64,000 nucleotides of DNA from Mobiluncus sp034180645 (GCF_034180645.1 NZ_JAXFNY010000002.1:1-64000); one strand, 5' to 3'; shown: positions 34,120 to 43,584, numbered from the stretch's first letter. Made by a program: numbers and translations. Notes: a model not told the origin generated them from the letters alone.

Positions 34120-34603
34120 AAACCTGGTAGTGCAATCCAAAATTGCTCGCCACAGTGCTATTTCCCGGCTGTTGGCGGATAACGTGGTGCGCTCTCAAGG
34201 GGCTTTGCAAATTCTGCTGGAAAACGCCGGATTCTCGGTCACACAAGCGACGCTTTCGCGCGACCTCGAAGAGTTAGCGGCTACCAAAGTGCGCGATGAG
34301 AAAGGGGAGCTACGCTACGTTTTGGGCGGCGTGCGCACTGCCGCAGATATGCCGTTGCAGCTGCCGGGAACGTTGGAACGCTGGTGCGCCCCGCTTTTGA
34401 TTCAGGCGACTCAGGCCATGAATCAGGTGGTGTTGCGCACTCCGCCAGCCACAGCCGGCACCCTGGCGTCGGTCATTGACAAGGAAAACCTGGAACACGT
34501 GTTGGGCTGCCTGGCAGGCGACAATACTATTTTGGTCATCTGCGACAGCGTGGAATCCGCCAAAGAACTGCGCGATAAGCTGCGAGGCCTGGCCAAGCGC
34601 TAG
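34112..34603 (+). CDS. argR: Arginine repressor
   Basis: 163 residues. The N-terminal winged helix-turn-helix has RHSAISRLLADNVVRSQGAL and the signature SVTQATLSRDLEELAATKVR. The C-terminal arginine-binding hexamerisation domain has TPPATAGTLASVID and GCLAGDNTILVIC. The GTG at 34112 lies inside the argD end, with GGAG 7 nt upstream, so expression is coupled to argD. It should bind arginine and repress the ARG box before argC. Reading frames open further upstream are the argD shadow. Confidence 0.94.
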   Translation: MSENLVVQSKIARHSAISRLLADNVVRSQGALQILLENAGFSVTQATLSRDLEELAATKVRDEKGELRYVLGGVRTAADMPLQLPGTLERWCAPLLIQATQAMNQVVLRTPPATAGTLASVIDKENLEHVLGCLAGDNTILVICDSVESAKELRDKLRGLAKR

Positions 34604-34687
34604 ACCTACATATTATTTCCCCAGATTTAAAACCTCAAGAACACAATTTTTAGACCTATTTTTTGAAAATGAGAAAGAGAGAAAACA

Positions 34688-35920
34688 ATGACTGAACGGG
34701 TAGTGCTGGCTTATTCCGGCGGTTTGGACACTTCGGTGGCTATCGGCTGGATGAAAGACAAGCTCGGTGTGGACACGATTGCGGTGTCGGTGGATGTGGG
34801 CCAAGGCGGCGAGGATATGGATGTGATTCGCCAGCGCGCGCTGGACTGCGGGGCAGTGGAAGCCTACATCGCTGACGCCAAAGACGAGTTCGCCACCGAA
34901 TACTGTATGCCCTCTCTGCAAACCAACGGCCTGTACCAAGGCCAATATCCCCTGGTCTCGGCGCTGTCCCGCCCGCTCATCGCCAAACACCTGGTGATGG
35001 CTGCCAAACAGTTCGGTGCCACTACCATGGCTCACGGCTGCACCGGAAAGGGCAATGATCAGGTTCGTTTCGAGGTGTCATTTACCTCGCTGGCGCCGGA
35101 CTTGAAATGCGTGTCGCCGATTCGTGATTTGTCCCTGCAACGCGATGTGTCGATTGCCTACGCGGAGGAACATCACCTGCCCATCGAAGCGACGAAACAC
35201 AACCCCTTCTCGATTGATCAAAACTTGTGGGGCAGGGCCATTGAAACCGGCTTCTTAGAGGACCTGTGGAACGCCCCCACCAAAGATGTGTACAACTACA
35301 CCGATGATCCGGCATTCGCGGGAATCCCTGATGAAGTAATCATTACTTTTGAAAAGGGCATTCCCGTGGCTATTGATGGGGTAAAAATGACTCCGCTGCA
35401 GGTCATTCAAGAGATGAACCGGCGTGCCGGTGCCCAGGGGATTGGGCGTATTGATGTGGTGGAGGATCGTCTGATTGGGATTAAATCGCACGAAATCTAT
35501 GAAGCTCCCGGCGCGATGGCCCTGATTACTGCCCATCAAGCCCTGGAAGCCGTGACCCTGGAGCGGATGCAGCTGCGTTACAAGCGTCAGATGGTGGAGC
35601 CGGCATGGTCAGATTTGGTTTACGAAGCCCAATGGAATTCGCCTCTCAAGAAATCCTTGGACGCGTTTGTGGCGCACACGCAAGAATACGTGTCCGGCGA
35701 TATTCGGATGGTCATGCACGCCGGGCGGGCGGTGGTCAACGGACGCCGTTCCGAGGCTTCCCTCTACGATTTCAAACTGGCGACCTACGATTCCGGGGAT
35801 TCTTTTAACCAGGACGCGGCGCGTGGTTTCATTGAACTGTACGGATTGCAGTCCAAGCTGGCCGCGGCGCGTGACGTAAGGTACGGCAAGGGCATCACGC
35901 TGCAGGCCTCGCACCTCTAA
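34688..35920 (+). CDS. argG: Argininosuccinate synthase
   Basis: 410 residues. It joins citrulline and aspartate with ATP (EC 6.3.4.5). The P-loop is VLAYSGGLDTSVAIGW near the N-terminus. Other matches are HGCTGKGNDQVRFE, NPFSIDQNLWGRAIE, and the final IELYGLQSKLAAARD. GAGAAAGAGAGAAAAC precedes the ATG. The 84-nt AT-rich gap after argR may hold a promoter, but none is clear. Confidence 0.96.
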   Translation: MTERVVLAYSGGLDTSVAIGWMKDKLGVDTIAVSVDVGQGGEDMDVIRQRALDCGAVEAYIADAKDEFATEYCMPSLQTNGLYQGQYPLVSALSRPLIAKHLVMAAKQFGATTMAHGCTGKGNDQVRFEVSFTSLAPDLKCVSPIRDLSLQRDVSIAYAEEHHLPIEATKHNPFSIDQNLWGRAIETGFLEDLWNAPTKDVYNYTDDPAFAGIPDEVIITFEKGIPVAIDGVKMTPLQVIQEMNRRAGAQGIGRIDVVEDRLIGIKSHEIYEAPGAMALITAHQALEAVTLERMQLRYKRQMVEPAWSDLVYEAQWNSPLKKSLDAFVAHTQEYVSGDIRMVMHAGRAVVNGRRSEASLYDFKLATYDSGDSFNQDAARGFIELYGLQSKLAAARDVRYGKGITLQASHL

Positions 35921-36035
35921 ATGTCAGCACAGCGTCCCAGTTTTCCGGGCCGCAGCCTCGCCACAGTTCCCCGGCAGCCGAGCCAATCGGTTTGGCTGCC
36001 GGTGGTACTGTGGCGTTGAGAGAAAAGGAGTACAC

Positions 36036-37439
36036 ATGAGTGAAAAGTTGGCCCTGTGGGGCGGCAGATTTCAGGGCGGACCTGACCAAGCGTTGGCGGC
36101 GCTGTCGGTGTCCACCCAGTTTGATTGGCGTTTAGCAGATTACGACTTACAGGGCTCTTTGGCTCATGCGCAGGCGCTGCGGGCGGCGGGGCTGCTGACT
36201 GAGTCGGAATACGCCGACTTGAGCGCTGCCCTGCGCCGTCTGCGGGCGGACGTGGCTGAGGGAACTTTCACTTTTTCCCCCGATGACGAGGACGTTCATA
36301 CCGCCCTGGAACGAGGATTGCTGCAAGAGAACTACGCCGGGTCGGAACTGGGCGGAAAACTGCGGGCGGGACGCTCCCGCAACGACCAGATTGCCACCCT
36401 GGTGCGGATGTACCTGCGCGACGCCGCCGCCCACCTGCAAGGGCTGATAACGGCACTTTGCCAGGCAATTTTGTCCCAGGCCGACCGTGCCGGAACCCGT
36501 ATCATGCCCGGTCGCACGCATATGCAGCATGCCCAGCCCGTTTTGGTGGCGCACCAGCTGATGGCTCACTTTTGGCCCCAGCTGCGTAACTTGGAGCGTT
36601 TGCGGGACTGGGAAAAGCGCAATGACGCCTCCCCGTATGGGGGCGGAGCCTTGGCAGGCAATACGTTGGGGCTCGACCCGGAACTGGTCGCCCGTGAGCT
36701 GGGTTTTTCCCAGGTGTGTCCGAACTCTATTGACGCTACGGCTTCACGAGACGGGGTGGTGGAGTTTCTCTATGTCCTCACCCAGGTGGCGGTGGATATG
36801 TCGCGATTAGCGGAGGAAGTTATTATCTGGGACACCGCCGAGTTCGGCTACGTCACTTTGGATGATTCCTATTCGACCGGGTCCAGCATCATGCCGCAAA
36901 AGAAGAACCCGGATGTGGCTGAACTGGCTCGTGGCAAAGCGGGACGTCTGCTAGGCGACTTGACGGGATTGCTGGCCACGATGAAAGGTTTGCCGCTGGC
37001 TTACGACCGGGACCTGCAGGAGGACAAAGAGCCGGTGTTTGACGCTATCGACACCCTGGAAGTCCTGTTGCCGGCGGTGACCGGAATGGTGGACACCATG
37101 ACCCTGCACTATGAGCGCCTGGAAACGCTGTCTATTGCCGGTTTCTCCTTGGCTACCGATGTGGCTGAATGGCTGGTGAAACGCGGTATGCCGTTCCGTC
37201 AAGCGCACGAGGTGTCGGGAGCCTGTGTCGCGTTGGCAGAAGGACGAGGCGTTGGGTTGGAGGACCTCAGCGATGCTGATTTCGCGGGGGTCGACCCGTT
37301 GCTGACCCCTGAGGTTCGAGACGTCCTGACCGCTGCCGGTTCGGTTCGGGCTCGCCGGGGGGTGGGTGGCACCGCTCCGGAGCGTGTAGCTGAACAGATT
37401 GCCGCGGCCCGCCAGAAGTTACAAGCGTTCCAGCGCTAA
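36036..37439 (+). CDS. argH: Argininosuccinate lyase
   Basis: 467 residues. It splits argininosuccinate to arginine and fumarate (EC 4.3.2.1). It starts KLALWGGRFQGGPDQ. It has the family signature SSIMPQKKNPDVAEL with the catalytic serine loop, plus TRLHMQHAQP-like PGRTHMQHAQPVLVAHQL and AGRSRNDQIATLVRMY. AAAAGGAG precedes the ATG. Last gene of the arginine cluster. No obvious terminator follows within 60 nt. Confidence 0.96.
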   Translation: MSEKLALWGGRFQGGPDQALAALSVSTQFDWRLADYDLQGSLAHAQALRAAGLLTESEYADLSAALRRLRADVAEGTFTFSPDDEDVHTALERGLLQENYAGSELGGKLRAGRSRNDQIATLVRMYLRDAAAHLQGLITALCQAILSQADRAGTRIMPGRTHMQHAQPVLVAHQLMAHFWPQLRNLERLRDWEKRNDASPYGGGALAGNTLGLDPELVARELGFSQVCPNSIDATASRDGVVEFLYVLTQVAVDMSRLAEEVIIWDTAEFGYVTLDDSYSTGSSIMPQKKNPDVAELARGKAGRLLGDLTGLLATMKGLPLAYDRDLQEDKEPVFDAIDTLEVLLPAVTGMVDTMTLHYERLETLSIAGFSLATDVAEWLVKRGMPFRQAHEVSGACVALAEGRGVGLEDLSDADFAGVDPLLTPEVRDVLTAAGSVRARRGVGGTAPERVAEQIAAARQKLQAFQR

Positions 37440-37530
37440 CGCGGCGCGAAGGGGTGGTGCAGTGCCGCCCGGGGAGAGGCCAGCGGCACCCCGCTTACCG
37501 TTCATGTTGTGTAGACAAACTAATCTTTAG

Positions 37531-37559
37531 TGTACATAAAATATAAATCGAGGTATAAT
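37531..37559 (+). promoter_or_regulatory. Strong promoter of a small autonomous gene
   Basis: The -10 is a perfect TATAAT (37554-37559), 17 nt after TGTACA (37531-37536, 4 of 6 matches to the consensus). Just upstream, TGTAGACAAACTAA (37509-37522) and TTTAGTGTACA (37526-37536) form an imperfect inverted repeat overlapping the -35, a possible operator. Confidence 0.6.
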
Positions 37560-37657
37560 AAAGACATCGAGCGGACATCTGTGATGACCGGATTCGAGAG
37601 GTGGGCTCAGGCTCACCGAGACGAGGACAGAACGATAGTAAAGGAGGTGCAACGGTT

Positions 37658-37810
37658 ATGAGTAGCATATTGAACTGGCTAAAGACCGCCCCAAAAACTT
37701 TCACCAGCGGGAAGGTTATTTCCGGCGAGGCGCCCCAGATGTGCGCAGACACTGTGATGGCGAAAGCCTATCGAGTGAATATGGCGCATGAAATTTTGGC
37801 TGACCGTTAA
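37658..37810 (+). CDS. Small protein of 50 residues, unknown function
   Basis: ATG at 37658 follows a near-perfect ribosome site AAAGGAGG (37640-37647) by 10 nt. The product starts MSSILNWLKTAPKTFTSGKV and ends MAHEILADR; it is slightly basic, without a membrane span or signal peptide. It has its own promoter (TATAAT at 37554), a leader of about 90 nt and its own terminator, so this is an independent transcript. No family recognised. The long leader with TCGAG and GGCTCA repeats could fold and regulate translation. Confidence 0.6.
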   Translation: MSSILNWLKTAPKTFTSGKVISGEAPQMCADTVMAKAYRVNMAHEILADR

Positions 37811-37844
37811 GGGGGACGGAAACCAAAAAAACAGCAACGACGCA

Positions 37845-37870
37845 AGCGGACGAAGATGTCCGCTTTTTTG
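37845..37870 (+). terminator. Terminator of the small-protein gene
   Basis: AGCGGAC (37845-37851) pairs with GTCCGCT (37858-37864), followed by six T. It lies 34 nt after the small ORF. Confidence 0.85.
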
Positions 37871-37913
37871 TTGCCTAAAATCCGGCGTGCCGGGACTGGA
37901 ACGCGAGTGCCGT

Positions 37914-38534
37914 CTAGTTCGTCAGCCGCGGAGTCTCGCAAACAAAGCCTTTGAATCCGTGATTGCAATAGCCGTGGGGGTGGTGAAACAGGTACGCCTG
38001 ATGATATGGCTCCGCGAGCCAAAACTCGCCGGCTGCGGCCTGGCTGAGAATCTCGGTTGTAATCGGCCCTCGACCGGCTTGGGCAAGGGTTTTCCCGAAG
38101 GATTGCCGGGATTGCTCGGCTAGCTGGCGCTGTTGCGCAGTAGTGTAAACAATCATCGAGCGGTACTGACTGCCTCGATCGTTACCTTGCCGCTCGCCCT
38201 GAGTGGGGTCGTGGTTTTCCCAAAACACTTTCAGCAGGTCTCCCGCGCTCGTGCGGGTGGGGTCGTAGACTATGCGGGTAGTTTCGGCGTGCCCAGTTTG
38301 ACCTGTACAGACATCTTCATAAGTGGGGTGCGGCCAGTGACCTCCCAGATAGCCTACCGCCGTGTTGATGACCCCGGGCTGGCTCCAAAAAATGCGTTCC
38401 ACTCCCCAAAAACATCCCATCGCTACGTAAAGAACCTCGTGGGGGAGGGGCCACGGCCCGGTGAGAGAGGTTTTGAGTACGGGGTGAATATCGGTCAGGG
38501 CGGTCCCGGAATCGTTTTGAAAGCCAAAATCCAT
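37914..38534 (-). CDS. msrA: Peptide-methionine (S)-S-oxide reductase
   Basis: 206 residues. It repairs oxidised methionine in proteins (EC 1.8.4.11). The catalytic Cys41 is in VAMGCFWGVERIF. Other family segments are TAVGYLGGHWPHPTYEDVCT, GHAETTRIVYDP and FWENHDPTQGERQGNDRGSQ. Resolving cysteines are likely near the C-terminus (GYCNHGF, FVCETP). There is an N-terminal extension of about 30 residues, as in longer MsrA forms. It is divergent from the NUDIX gene. Confidence 0.95.
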   Translation of the reverse strand: MDFGFQNDSGTALTDIHPVLKTSLTGPWPLPHEVLYVAMGCFWGVERIFWSQPGVINTAVGYLGGHWPHPTYEDVCTGQTGHAETTRIVYDPTRTSAGDLLKVFWENHDPTQGERQGNDRGSQYRSMIVYTTAQQRQLAEQSRQSFGKTLAQAGRGPITTEILSQAAAGEFWLAEPYHQAYLFHHPHGYCNHGFKGFVCETPRLTN

Positions 38535-38614
38535 AATCCTAGTGTGACACCGTGCACCGGGATTGTCCTGGGCGGGGTTTCTCTCTCGGCTACAGAGTTA
38601 TTAGACTCGAAAGC

Positions 38615-39031
38615 GTGTTTCAGCCGATAGTGGTCGCAGCGGCGATTGTGGATGACCTCAGCCAACCAACGCAGGTGCTGGGGGCGCAGCGCTCTTATCC
38701 CGAACAGTGGCGGGGTTTCTATGAGTTTCCCGGCGGCAAAACTGAACCCGGAGAAACTCCTGAACAGGCTCTGCGTCGAGAGCTGCGCGAGGAACTATCA
38801 GCGGAAATTATAGTTGGGCAGCGATTGGAGGAAACCTGGCCCGCTCACGGAGGATTTCAGATGTTCGTGTACCTGTGCGCCCTCGCTCCGCACAGCTCGG
38901 CACAGGTCGGAGCGGCGCATCTGGCCCTGCGATGGGTCGACCTCAAACATTCCGAGAGTTTGCCTTGGCTCCCCGCTGATTATCCGATTCTGACAGCGAT
39001 TGCGCGGCATTACGGCATCACCCAGGACTGA
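38615..39031 (+). CDS. NUDIX hydrolase (MutT/8-oxo-dGTP diphosphatase-like)
   Basis: 138 residues. The NUDIX box is complete: GGKTEPGETPEQALRRELRE followed by EL. The overall form (VVAAAIVDD start, WRGFYEFPGGK, then LRWVDLKH) matches MutT-like enzymes that clean the nucleotide pool. The substrate is not certain. No ATG is present near the beginning. The GTG at 38615 is chosen because the protein then starts just before the first strand and a -10 box TAGACT (38602-38607) ends 7 nt upstream, implying a leaderless mRNA. Confidence 0.88.
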   Translation: MFQPIVVAAAIVDDLSQPTQVLGAQRSYPEQWRGFYEFPGGKTEPGETPEQALRRELREELSAEIIVGQRLEETWPAHGGFQMFVYLCALAPHSSAQVGAAHLALRWVDLKHSESLPWLPADYPILTAIARHYGITQD

Positions 39032-39283
39032 ACGGCGCGTCATTGCTCTCGTGCCTCTCGGGTATCTTCGGACGTGGCGTGGGCTCACCCGGTTTTGAGG
39101 TTCGGGCTCACAAGGGAGCTGCGGCGGTGTGGCGCGAAAATATGGGTTTTCTTTTGCCCGGTCAAGCTGGGGTATTGGTGTGTCAGGTCAGGATAGTGAT
39201 AGTTTAGAACCCGTGTAAAAAGCTGTTTGCCTTACCGGGGCGGCAACAATTGAAACTATTTGTATAGAGAAGGCGAGAAATCC

Positions 39284-41320
39284 TTGTCCAACCAGCCTGC
39301 GGCCGCTGCGACAAATAATGCCGGAGCCAAGTCCGCTCATCCTTACCGCGAGTTAACTTTCCGAGCCATTGTTGTCGGCGGATTAATCACCCTGATTTTC
39401 ACCGCCGCTAACGCTTACCTCGGGTTGAAAGTCGGCCTAACTTTTGCCACTTCCATTCCGGCTGCCGTGATTTCCATGGCTATCCTGCGTTACTTCCATA
39501 ATCACACGGTCGTGGAAAACAATATCGTCCAGACCATCGCTTCAGCGGCCGGGACGCTTTCGGCCATCATTTTTGTGGTTCCCGGCCTGGTCATGGTGGG
39601 ATACTGGTCCGGCTTCCCCTACTGGGAGACCACAGCCGTGTGCATGGTCGGCGGCATTCTCGGTGTGATGTATTCGATTCCGCTGCGTCGCGCTTTGGTG
39701 ACCGGCTCGGATTTGCCCTATCCGGAGGGGGTAGCGGCCGCAGAAGTGTTGAAAGTGGGGGATGAAAACGGTTCCGCCGAGGAAAATCATCGCGGCTTGC
39801 TGGTGATTATCTGGGGCGGTTTGGCGTCCGCAGGAATGGCGCTGCTCACGGCGTTAAAAGCCGCCGCGGGGTCCTTGAGCGTGAACTTTAGGATTGGCGC
39901 CGGAGGCACCATGATTGGCGGTTCGTTGTCTCTGGCCTTGATGGGGGTAGGACACCTGGTCGGTCCCGCGGTTGGCATCGCGATGCTGGTCGGTTTGCTA
40001 CTTTCCTATGGCATTCTGCTGCCGATTCTGACCCAGGGCCAGGTCGCCGGTCAGGATCTCGGTGATATGGTCAGCACGGTTTTCGCCCACGATGTACGGA
40101 TGATTGGTGCTGGAGCTATGGCTGTGGCTGCAGTATGGACCCTGCTAAAGATTATTGGCCCCATATTGCGCGGTATCGCTGATTCCTTGAAATCCTCTAA
40201 ACTGCGTGAAACCGGAAACCAAGTTCCCTTGACGGAACAGGACATTCCTTTCAAGTACGTGGCTGCCATTACTTTGCTGTCCATGATTCCCATTGGTTTG
40301 CTGCTGTGGAACTTCCTCCGAGATTCGCCCATCTCGCACCATCTGGTGGCGCTCATCATCCTCAGCATTCTGTTTGTGCTGGTTCTGGGCTTACTGATTG
40401 CCAGTATCTGTGGCTATATGGCGGGTCTGATTGGGGCCTCGAACTCTCCTATCTCCGGCGTGGGCATCATCGTGATTATTGCGGCTTCGCTGCTGATTCT
40501 GTTGGTGACCGGCAACACCAGCCAGACTCACCCCACCGAACTGACCGCCTACGCGCTGTTTACGACCGCTATCGTCTTTGGCATCGCCACCATCTCGAAT
40601 GACAACCTGCAAGACCTGAAAACCGGCCAGTTGGTCGGAGCAACCCCGTGGAAACAGCAGGTAGCGCTCATCATCGGGGTTATATTTGGCTCCCTGGTGA
40701 TTCCTCCGGTCCTACAGCTGTTGATGACCAGCTTTGGCTTCTCCGGGATGGAGGGCGTGGATGAGACAACCGCTCTGCAAGCCCCGCAAGCGACCCTGCT
40801 GTCCACCATCGCCAAGGGAATTTTTGGCGGGGACATGAACTGGCAGTTGTTCGGTCTGGGGGCTTTGATTGGTGTCGTTATCGTCATAGTTGATGAAATC
40901 ATGGGGCGCGTCAGCCGTTTCAACCTGGCTCCGCTCGCTGTCGGCATGGGCATGTACCTCAACATCACGACCACCCTGGTCATCTCGCTGGGCGCCCTGG
41001 TGGGCTGGATTTACAACCGTTGGGCGTTGCGCCAAGAAAAGGCGGAACAGTCCAAGCGTCTCGGGGTGCTGCTGGCTACCGGCATGATTGTGGGTGATTC
41101 ACTGTTTGGGATTCTCAACGCCGGCATCATCGGAGCTACCAGTAACGCTGATGCCCTAGGAATCGTCCCGGATTCTTTTGCCCCCGCTGCCAAAGTCGTG
41201 GGAGTGATTGTTTTTGTGGGTCTGTTGGCTGTCAGCTACCGCTGGGTGATGAAGAAATCCGGCGAGTCCGAGTCAACACCAGCTTCAGAAATCAACGATT
41301 CTTCCCGAAGTGAAGCCTAA
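39284..41320 (+). CDS. OPT family oligopeptide transporter
   Basis: 678 residues with about 14-16 membrane spans. The family start is visible: HPYRELTFRAIVVGGLITLI, then NAYLGLKVGLTFATSIPAA. DLPYPEGVAAAEVLKVGD is a strong OPT signature. The C-terminal spans include VDEIMGRVSRFNLAPLAVGM. OPT proteins import oligopeptides or metal chelates by proton coupling; the substrate is unknown. TTG at 39284 is preferred, with GAGAAGGCGAG upstream; a TTG 24 nt earlier is possible. The 250-nt stretch before it shows no gene. Confidence 0.9.
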   Translation: MSNQPAAAATNNAGAKSAHPYRELTFRAIVVGGLITLIFTAANAYLGLKVGLTFATSIPAAVISMAILRYFHNHTVVENNIVQTIASAAGTLSAIIFVVPGLVMVGYWSGFPYWETTAVCMVGGILGVMYSIPLRRALVTGSDLPYPEGVAAAEVLKVGDENGSAEENHRGLLVIIWGGLASAGMALLTALKAAAGSLSVNFRIGAGGTMIGGSLSLALMGVGHLVGPAVGIAMLVGLLLSYGILLPILTQGQVAGQDLGDMVSTVFAHDVRMIGAGAMAVAAVWTLLKIIGPILRGIADSLKSSKLRETGNQVPLTEQDIPFKYVAAITLLSMIPIGLLLWNFLRDSPISHHLVALIILSILFVLVLGLLIASICGYMAGLIGASNSPISGVGIIVIIAASLLILLVTGNTSQTHPTELTAYALFTTAIVFGIATISNDNLQDLKTGQLVGATPWKQQVALIIGVIFGSLVIPPVLQLLMTSFGFSGMEGVDETTALQAPQATLLSTIAKGIFGGDMNWQLFGLGALIGVVIVIVDEIMGRVSRFNLAPLAVGMGMYLNITTTLVISLGALVGWIYNRWALRQEKAEQSKRLGVLLATGMIVGDSLFGILNAGIIGATSNADALGIVPDSFAPAAKVVGVIVFVGLLAVSYRWVMKKSGESESTPASEINDSSRSEA

Positions 41321-41361
41321 AAGACCCGGTCTGGGTGGGTTTACGGAAAGGAACAGACGCA

Positions 41362-41850
41362 ATGACAGAAACAGCCGCTAGGAGAGTACCGTACTTGGAT
41401 AAAGCCTTTCCCGAAGTCGCTGCTGCCATGGAGGAAGTGACTCGCAGGCTTAAGCCCGTTTACGAGCAGGTCGGTCTACCGGCTAGCCTGATTGAACTCG
41501 TTTGCCTACGTGCCAGTCAGATGAATAGATGTGGGACTTGCCTTTCTGTACATGTGCCGCGTGCGCTACAAGCCGGTGTATCTCAACTGCAGATTGATGT
41601 GTTGCCCAGTTGGAGGGAAGACACGGAATTGTTCACACCTCAGGAAAAGGCCGCACTGGAGTTGACTGAGCACTTAACCAGGCTCCCTGAAGGAGTGCGC
41701 AACTCCAGCGTGGGGGAGCACGCGCAGACATTCTTTACCGAAGCTCAGGTGGCTGCTCTCGAATGGTGCGCCATCATGATTAATGCCAACAACCGGATTT
41801 CAATTGCTTCGCATCACCCGATTCGCAAGTATCCGCCAGTATCCAGTTAG
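41362..41850 (+). CDS. AhpD-like carboxymuconolactone decarboxylase family protein
   Basis: 162 residues. The CMD domain has the redox motif C57-G-T-C60-x3-H64 in NRCGTCLSVHVPRALQAG, as in AhpD-type peroxidase-linked thiol proteins. The helix starting TPQEKAALELTEHLTRLPEG is typical. ATG at 41362 with GGAAAGGAAC upstream. It ends 8 nt before the symporter gene and is probably in an operon with it and the OPT gene. An antioxidant role is inferred from the motif only. Confidence 0.88.
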   Translation: MTETAARRVPYLDKAFPEVAAAMEEVTRRLKPVYEQVGLPASLIELVCLRASQMNRCGTCLSVHVPRALQAGVSQLQIDVLPSWREDTELFTPQEKAALELTEHLTRLPEGVRNSSVGEHAQTFFTEAQVAALEWCAIMINANNRISIASHHPIRKYPPVSS

Positions 41851-41858
41851 GAGAAAAA

Positions 41859-43409
41859 ATGCTGCCGTTTCCAGCAATAGTCCCGGTGAAGCCCGAGGAA
41901 CTTTCACCTTTCGAAAAATTTAATCAACTTGTGGCCAATGCCCTCGGTACCGTCTATGGCATGAGCATTGGCTATGTGCTGATTGTGGTACTGCTCGGTT
42001 TCGGAATCTACGCGACAATTCGCACCGGTGCCGTCCAGTTCACCATGTTTTCTAAAATGTGGAAGACCGTGATGGGTTCCCGGAAAGGCTCCCATGGAGG
42101 CATCAGCTCTTTCCAGGCTTTCGCGGTGGGCTTGGCTGACCGTGTCGGCACCGGCAACATCGCCGGGGTAGCTATCGCGATTACCCTGGGCGGTGCCGGC
42201 TCCATCTTTTGGATGTGGATTGTGGCTCTGGTCGGTATGGCGAGCGCTTTCATCGAGGCGACCTTGGCCCAGATGTTCAAGGTCCGCAATCCCGACGGAA
42301 CCTTCCGCGGCGGCCCGGCTTTCTATATCGAACGCGGTCTCGGCTCGCGTGCCTGGGGCTCCGTCTTTGCGGTTTTGCTCATTTTCACCTACGCTTTCAC
42401 CTTCCAGCTGATTCAGGCCAATACCCTGGCTAGCTTAGCAAAGGCAAACTTCGGGATGCCTACCTACGCCACCGGACTGTTGCTGGTAGCCATCACCGCG
42501 CCTTTCTTTATTGCCGGGATTCGTTCGGTAGCGCGTATCGCTGAATATCTGGCTCCGCTGATGGCAGTCATTTACATGACTTTGGCACTGATTGTCATTA
42601 TCGAGAATATCGGACAACTCGGTACAGTTTTCGCCATGATTTTCCAAGGCGCTTTCGGTGCGAACTCGGTAGCAGGTGGTACTTTAGGCGGGCTCTTTGC
42701 GGCTCTGATGAACGGCACGAAGCGCGGCTTGTTCTCAAATGAAGCCGGTATGGGTTCCGCCCCGAACGCGGCTGCGACCGCCACTGTGTCCCACCCGGTT
42801 AAGCAGGGAATGATTCAGTCCCTAGGTGTATTCGTGGACACCATTTTGGTCTGCAGCGCTACCGCTTTCATCGTGCTGCTCGGAGGGGTCTACGATCCGA
42901 ACGCGGCTGAACAGCCTTCTGACGGCGCGGCCCTCACGGTTGATTCCCTGGCCGCGTTGGGTCCCTGGACTAAGCCGATTATCCTCATCGTCATCTTTAT
43001 GTTCGTTTACTCGACTTTGCTGGGTAACTTTAGCTATTCCGAAGGCAACATCAAATACCTGCTGGGCATCGAAAACAACGCGTGGATTGTCAAGGCGATT
43101 TCCATCATCGCGGTGTTCCTGGGCTCAGTGCTTTCCTTGGAAATGGTGTGGAACTTGGGCGACTGGACCGCGGCGTTGATGGCCATCATGAACTTGGTGG
43201 CTTGTACCCTGCTGTTCAAGTGGGCTCTGGGCGCCCTCAAGGATTACCAGCACCAACTGGAAACTAAGAGCGAGGACGAAATTCAGTTCTGTTCCACTGA
43301 CAATGCGTTCCTTCCCGGTGAGCTTCCCACCGATATTTGGACGAAAGAAGCTATCGCGCAGGGACGCAACATTTCTAGTGACCCGACTTCGTGGGAACAC
43401 GGAGATTAA
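41859..43409 (+). CDS. Alanine/glycine:cation symporter (AGCS family)
   Basis: 516 residues with about 10-11 membrane spans. Family signatures are GTGNIAGVAIAITLGGAGSI near residue 100 and the later NEAGMGSAPNAAATATVSHP, both typical of sodium-coupled alanine or glycine carriers. The substrate could be either amino acid. GGAGAAAAA ribosome site. A long hairpin follows. Confidence 0.93.
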   Translation: MLPFPAIVPVKPEELSPFEKFNQLVANALGTVYGMSIGYVLIVVLLGFGIYATIRTGAVQFTMFSKMWKTVMGSRKGSHGGISSFQAFAVGLADRVGTGNIAGVAIAITLGGAGSIFWMWIVALVGMASAFIEATLAQMFKVRNPDGTFRGGPAFYIERGLGSRAWGSVFAVLLIFTYAFTFQLIQANTLASLAKANFGMPTYATGLLLVAITAPFFIAGIRSVARIAEYLAPLMAVIYMTLALIVIIENIGQLGTVFAMIFQGAFGANSVAGGTLGGLFAALMNGTKRGLFSNEAGMGSAPNAAATATVSHPVKQGMIQSLGVFVDTILVCSATAFIVLLGGVYDPNAAEQPSDGAALTVDSLAALGPWTKPIILIVIFMFVYSTLLGNFSYSEGNIKYLLGIENNAWIVKAISIIAVFLGSVLSLEMVWNLGDWTAALMAIMNLVACTLLFKWALGALKDYQHQLETKSEDEIQFCSTDNAFLPGELPTDIWTKEAIAQGRNISSDPTSWEHGD

Positions 43410-43420
43410 TCTGAAAACAA

Positions 43421-43458
43421 GTTGGCCCCAGGAACCGCGGTGTTCCTGGGGCCAACTG
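43421..43458 (+). terminator. Hairpin after the symporter gene
   Basis: A perfect 16-bp stem AGTTGGCCCCAGGAAC with a 6-nt loop. There is no T-tract behind it, so if it terminates transcription it would do so without one; it could also protect the 3' end of the mRNA. Confidence 0.6.
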
Positions 43459-43584
43459 CATCCCCTCTCGCACGGAGTCGCTACCGCCACGGAAGCATTC
43501 GGCCTTTTCGTATGCGCGCGGCAAACCCGGTAGCATAGAGGGGCGTGAAAACGCGATGACAACGAACTATTGAAGGAAGTAAAC

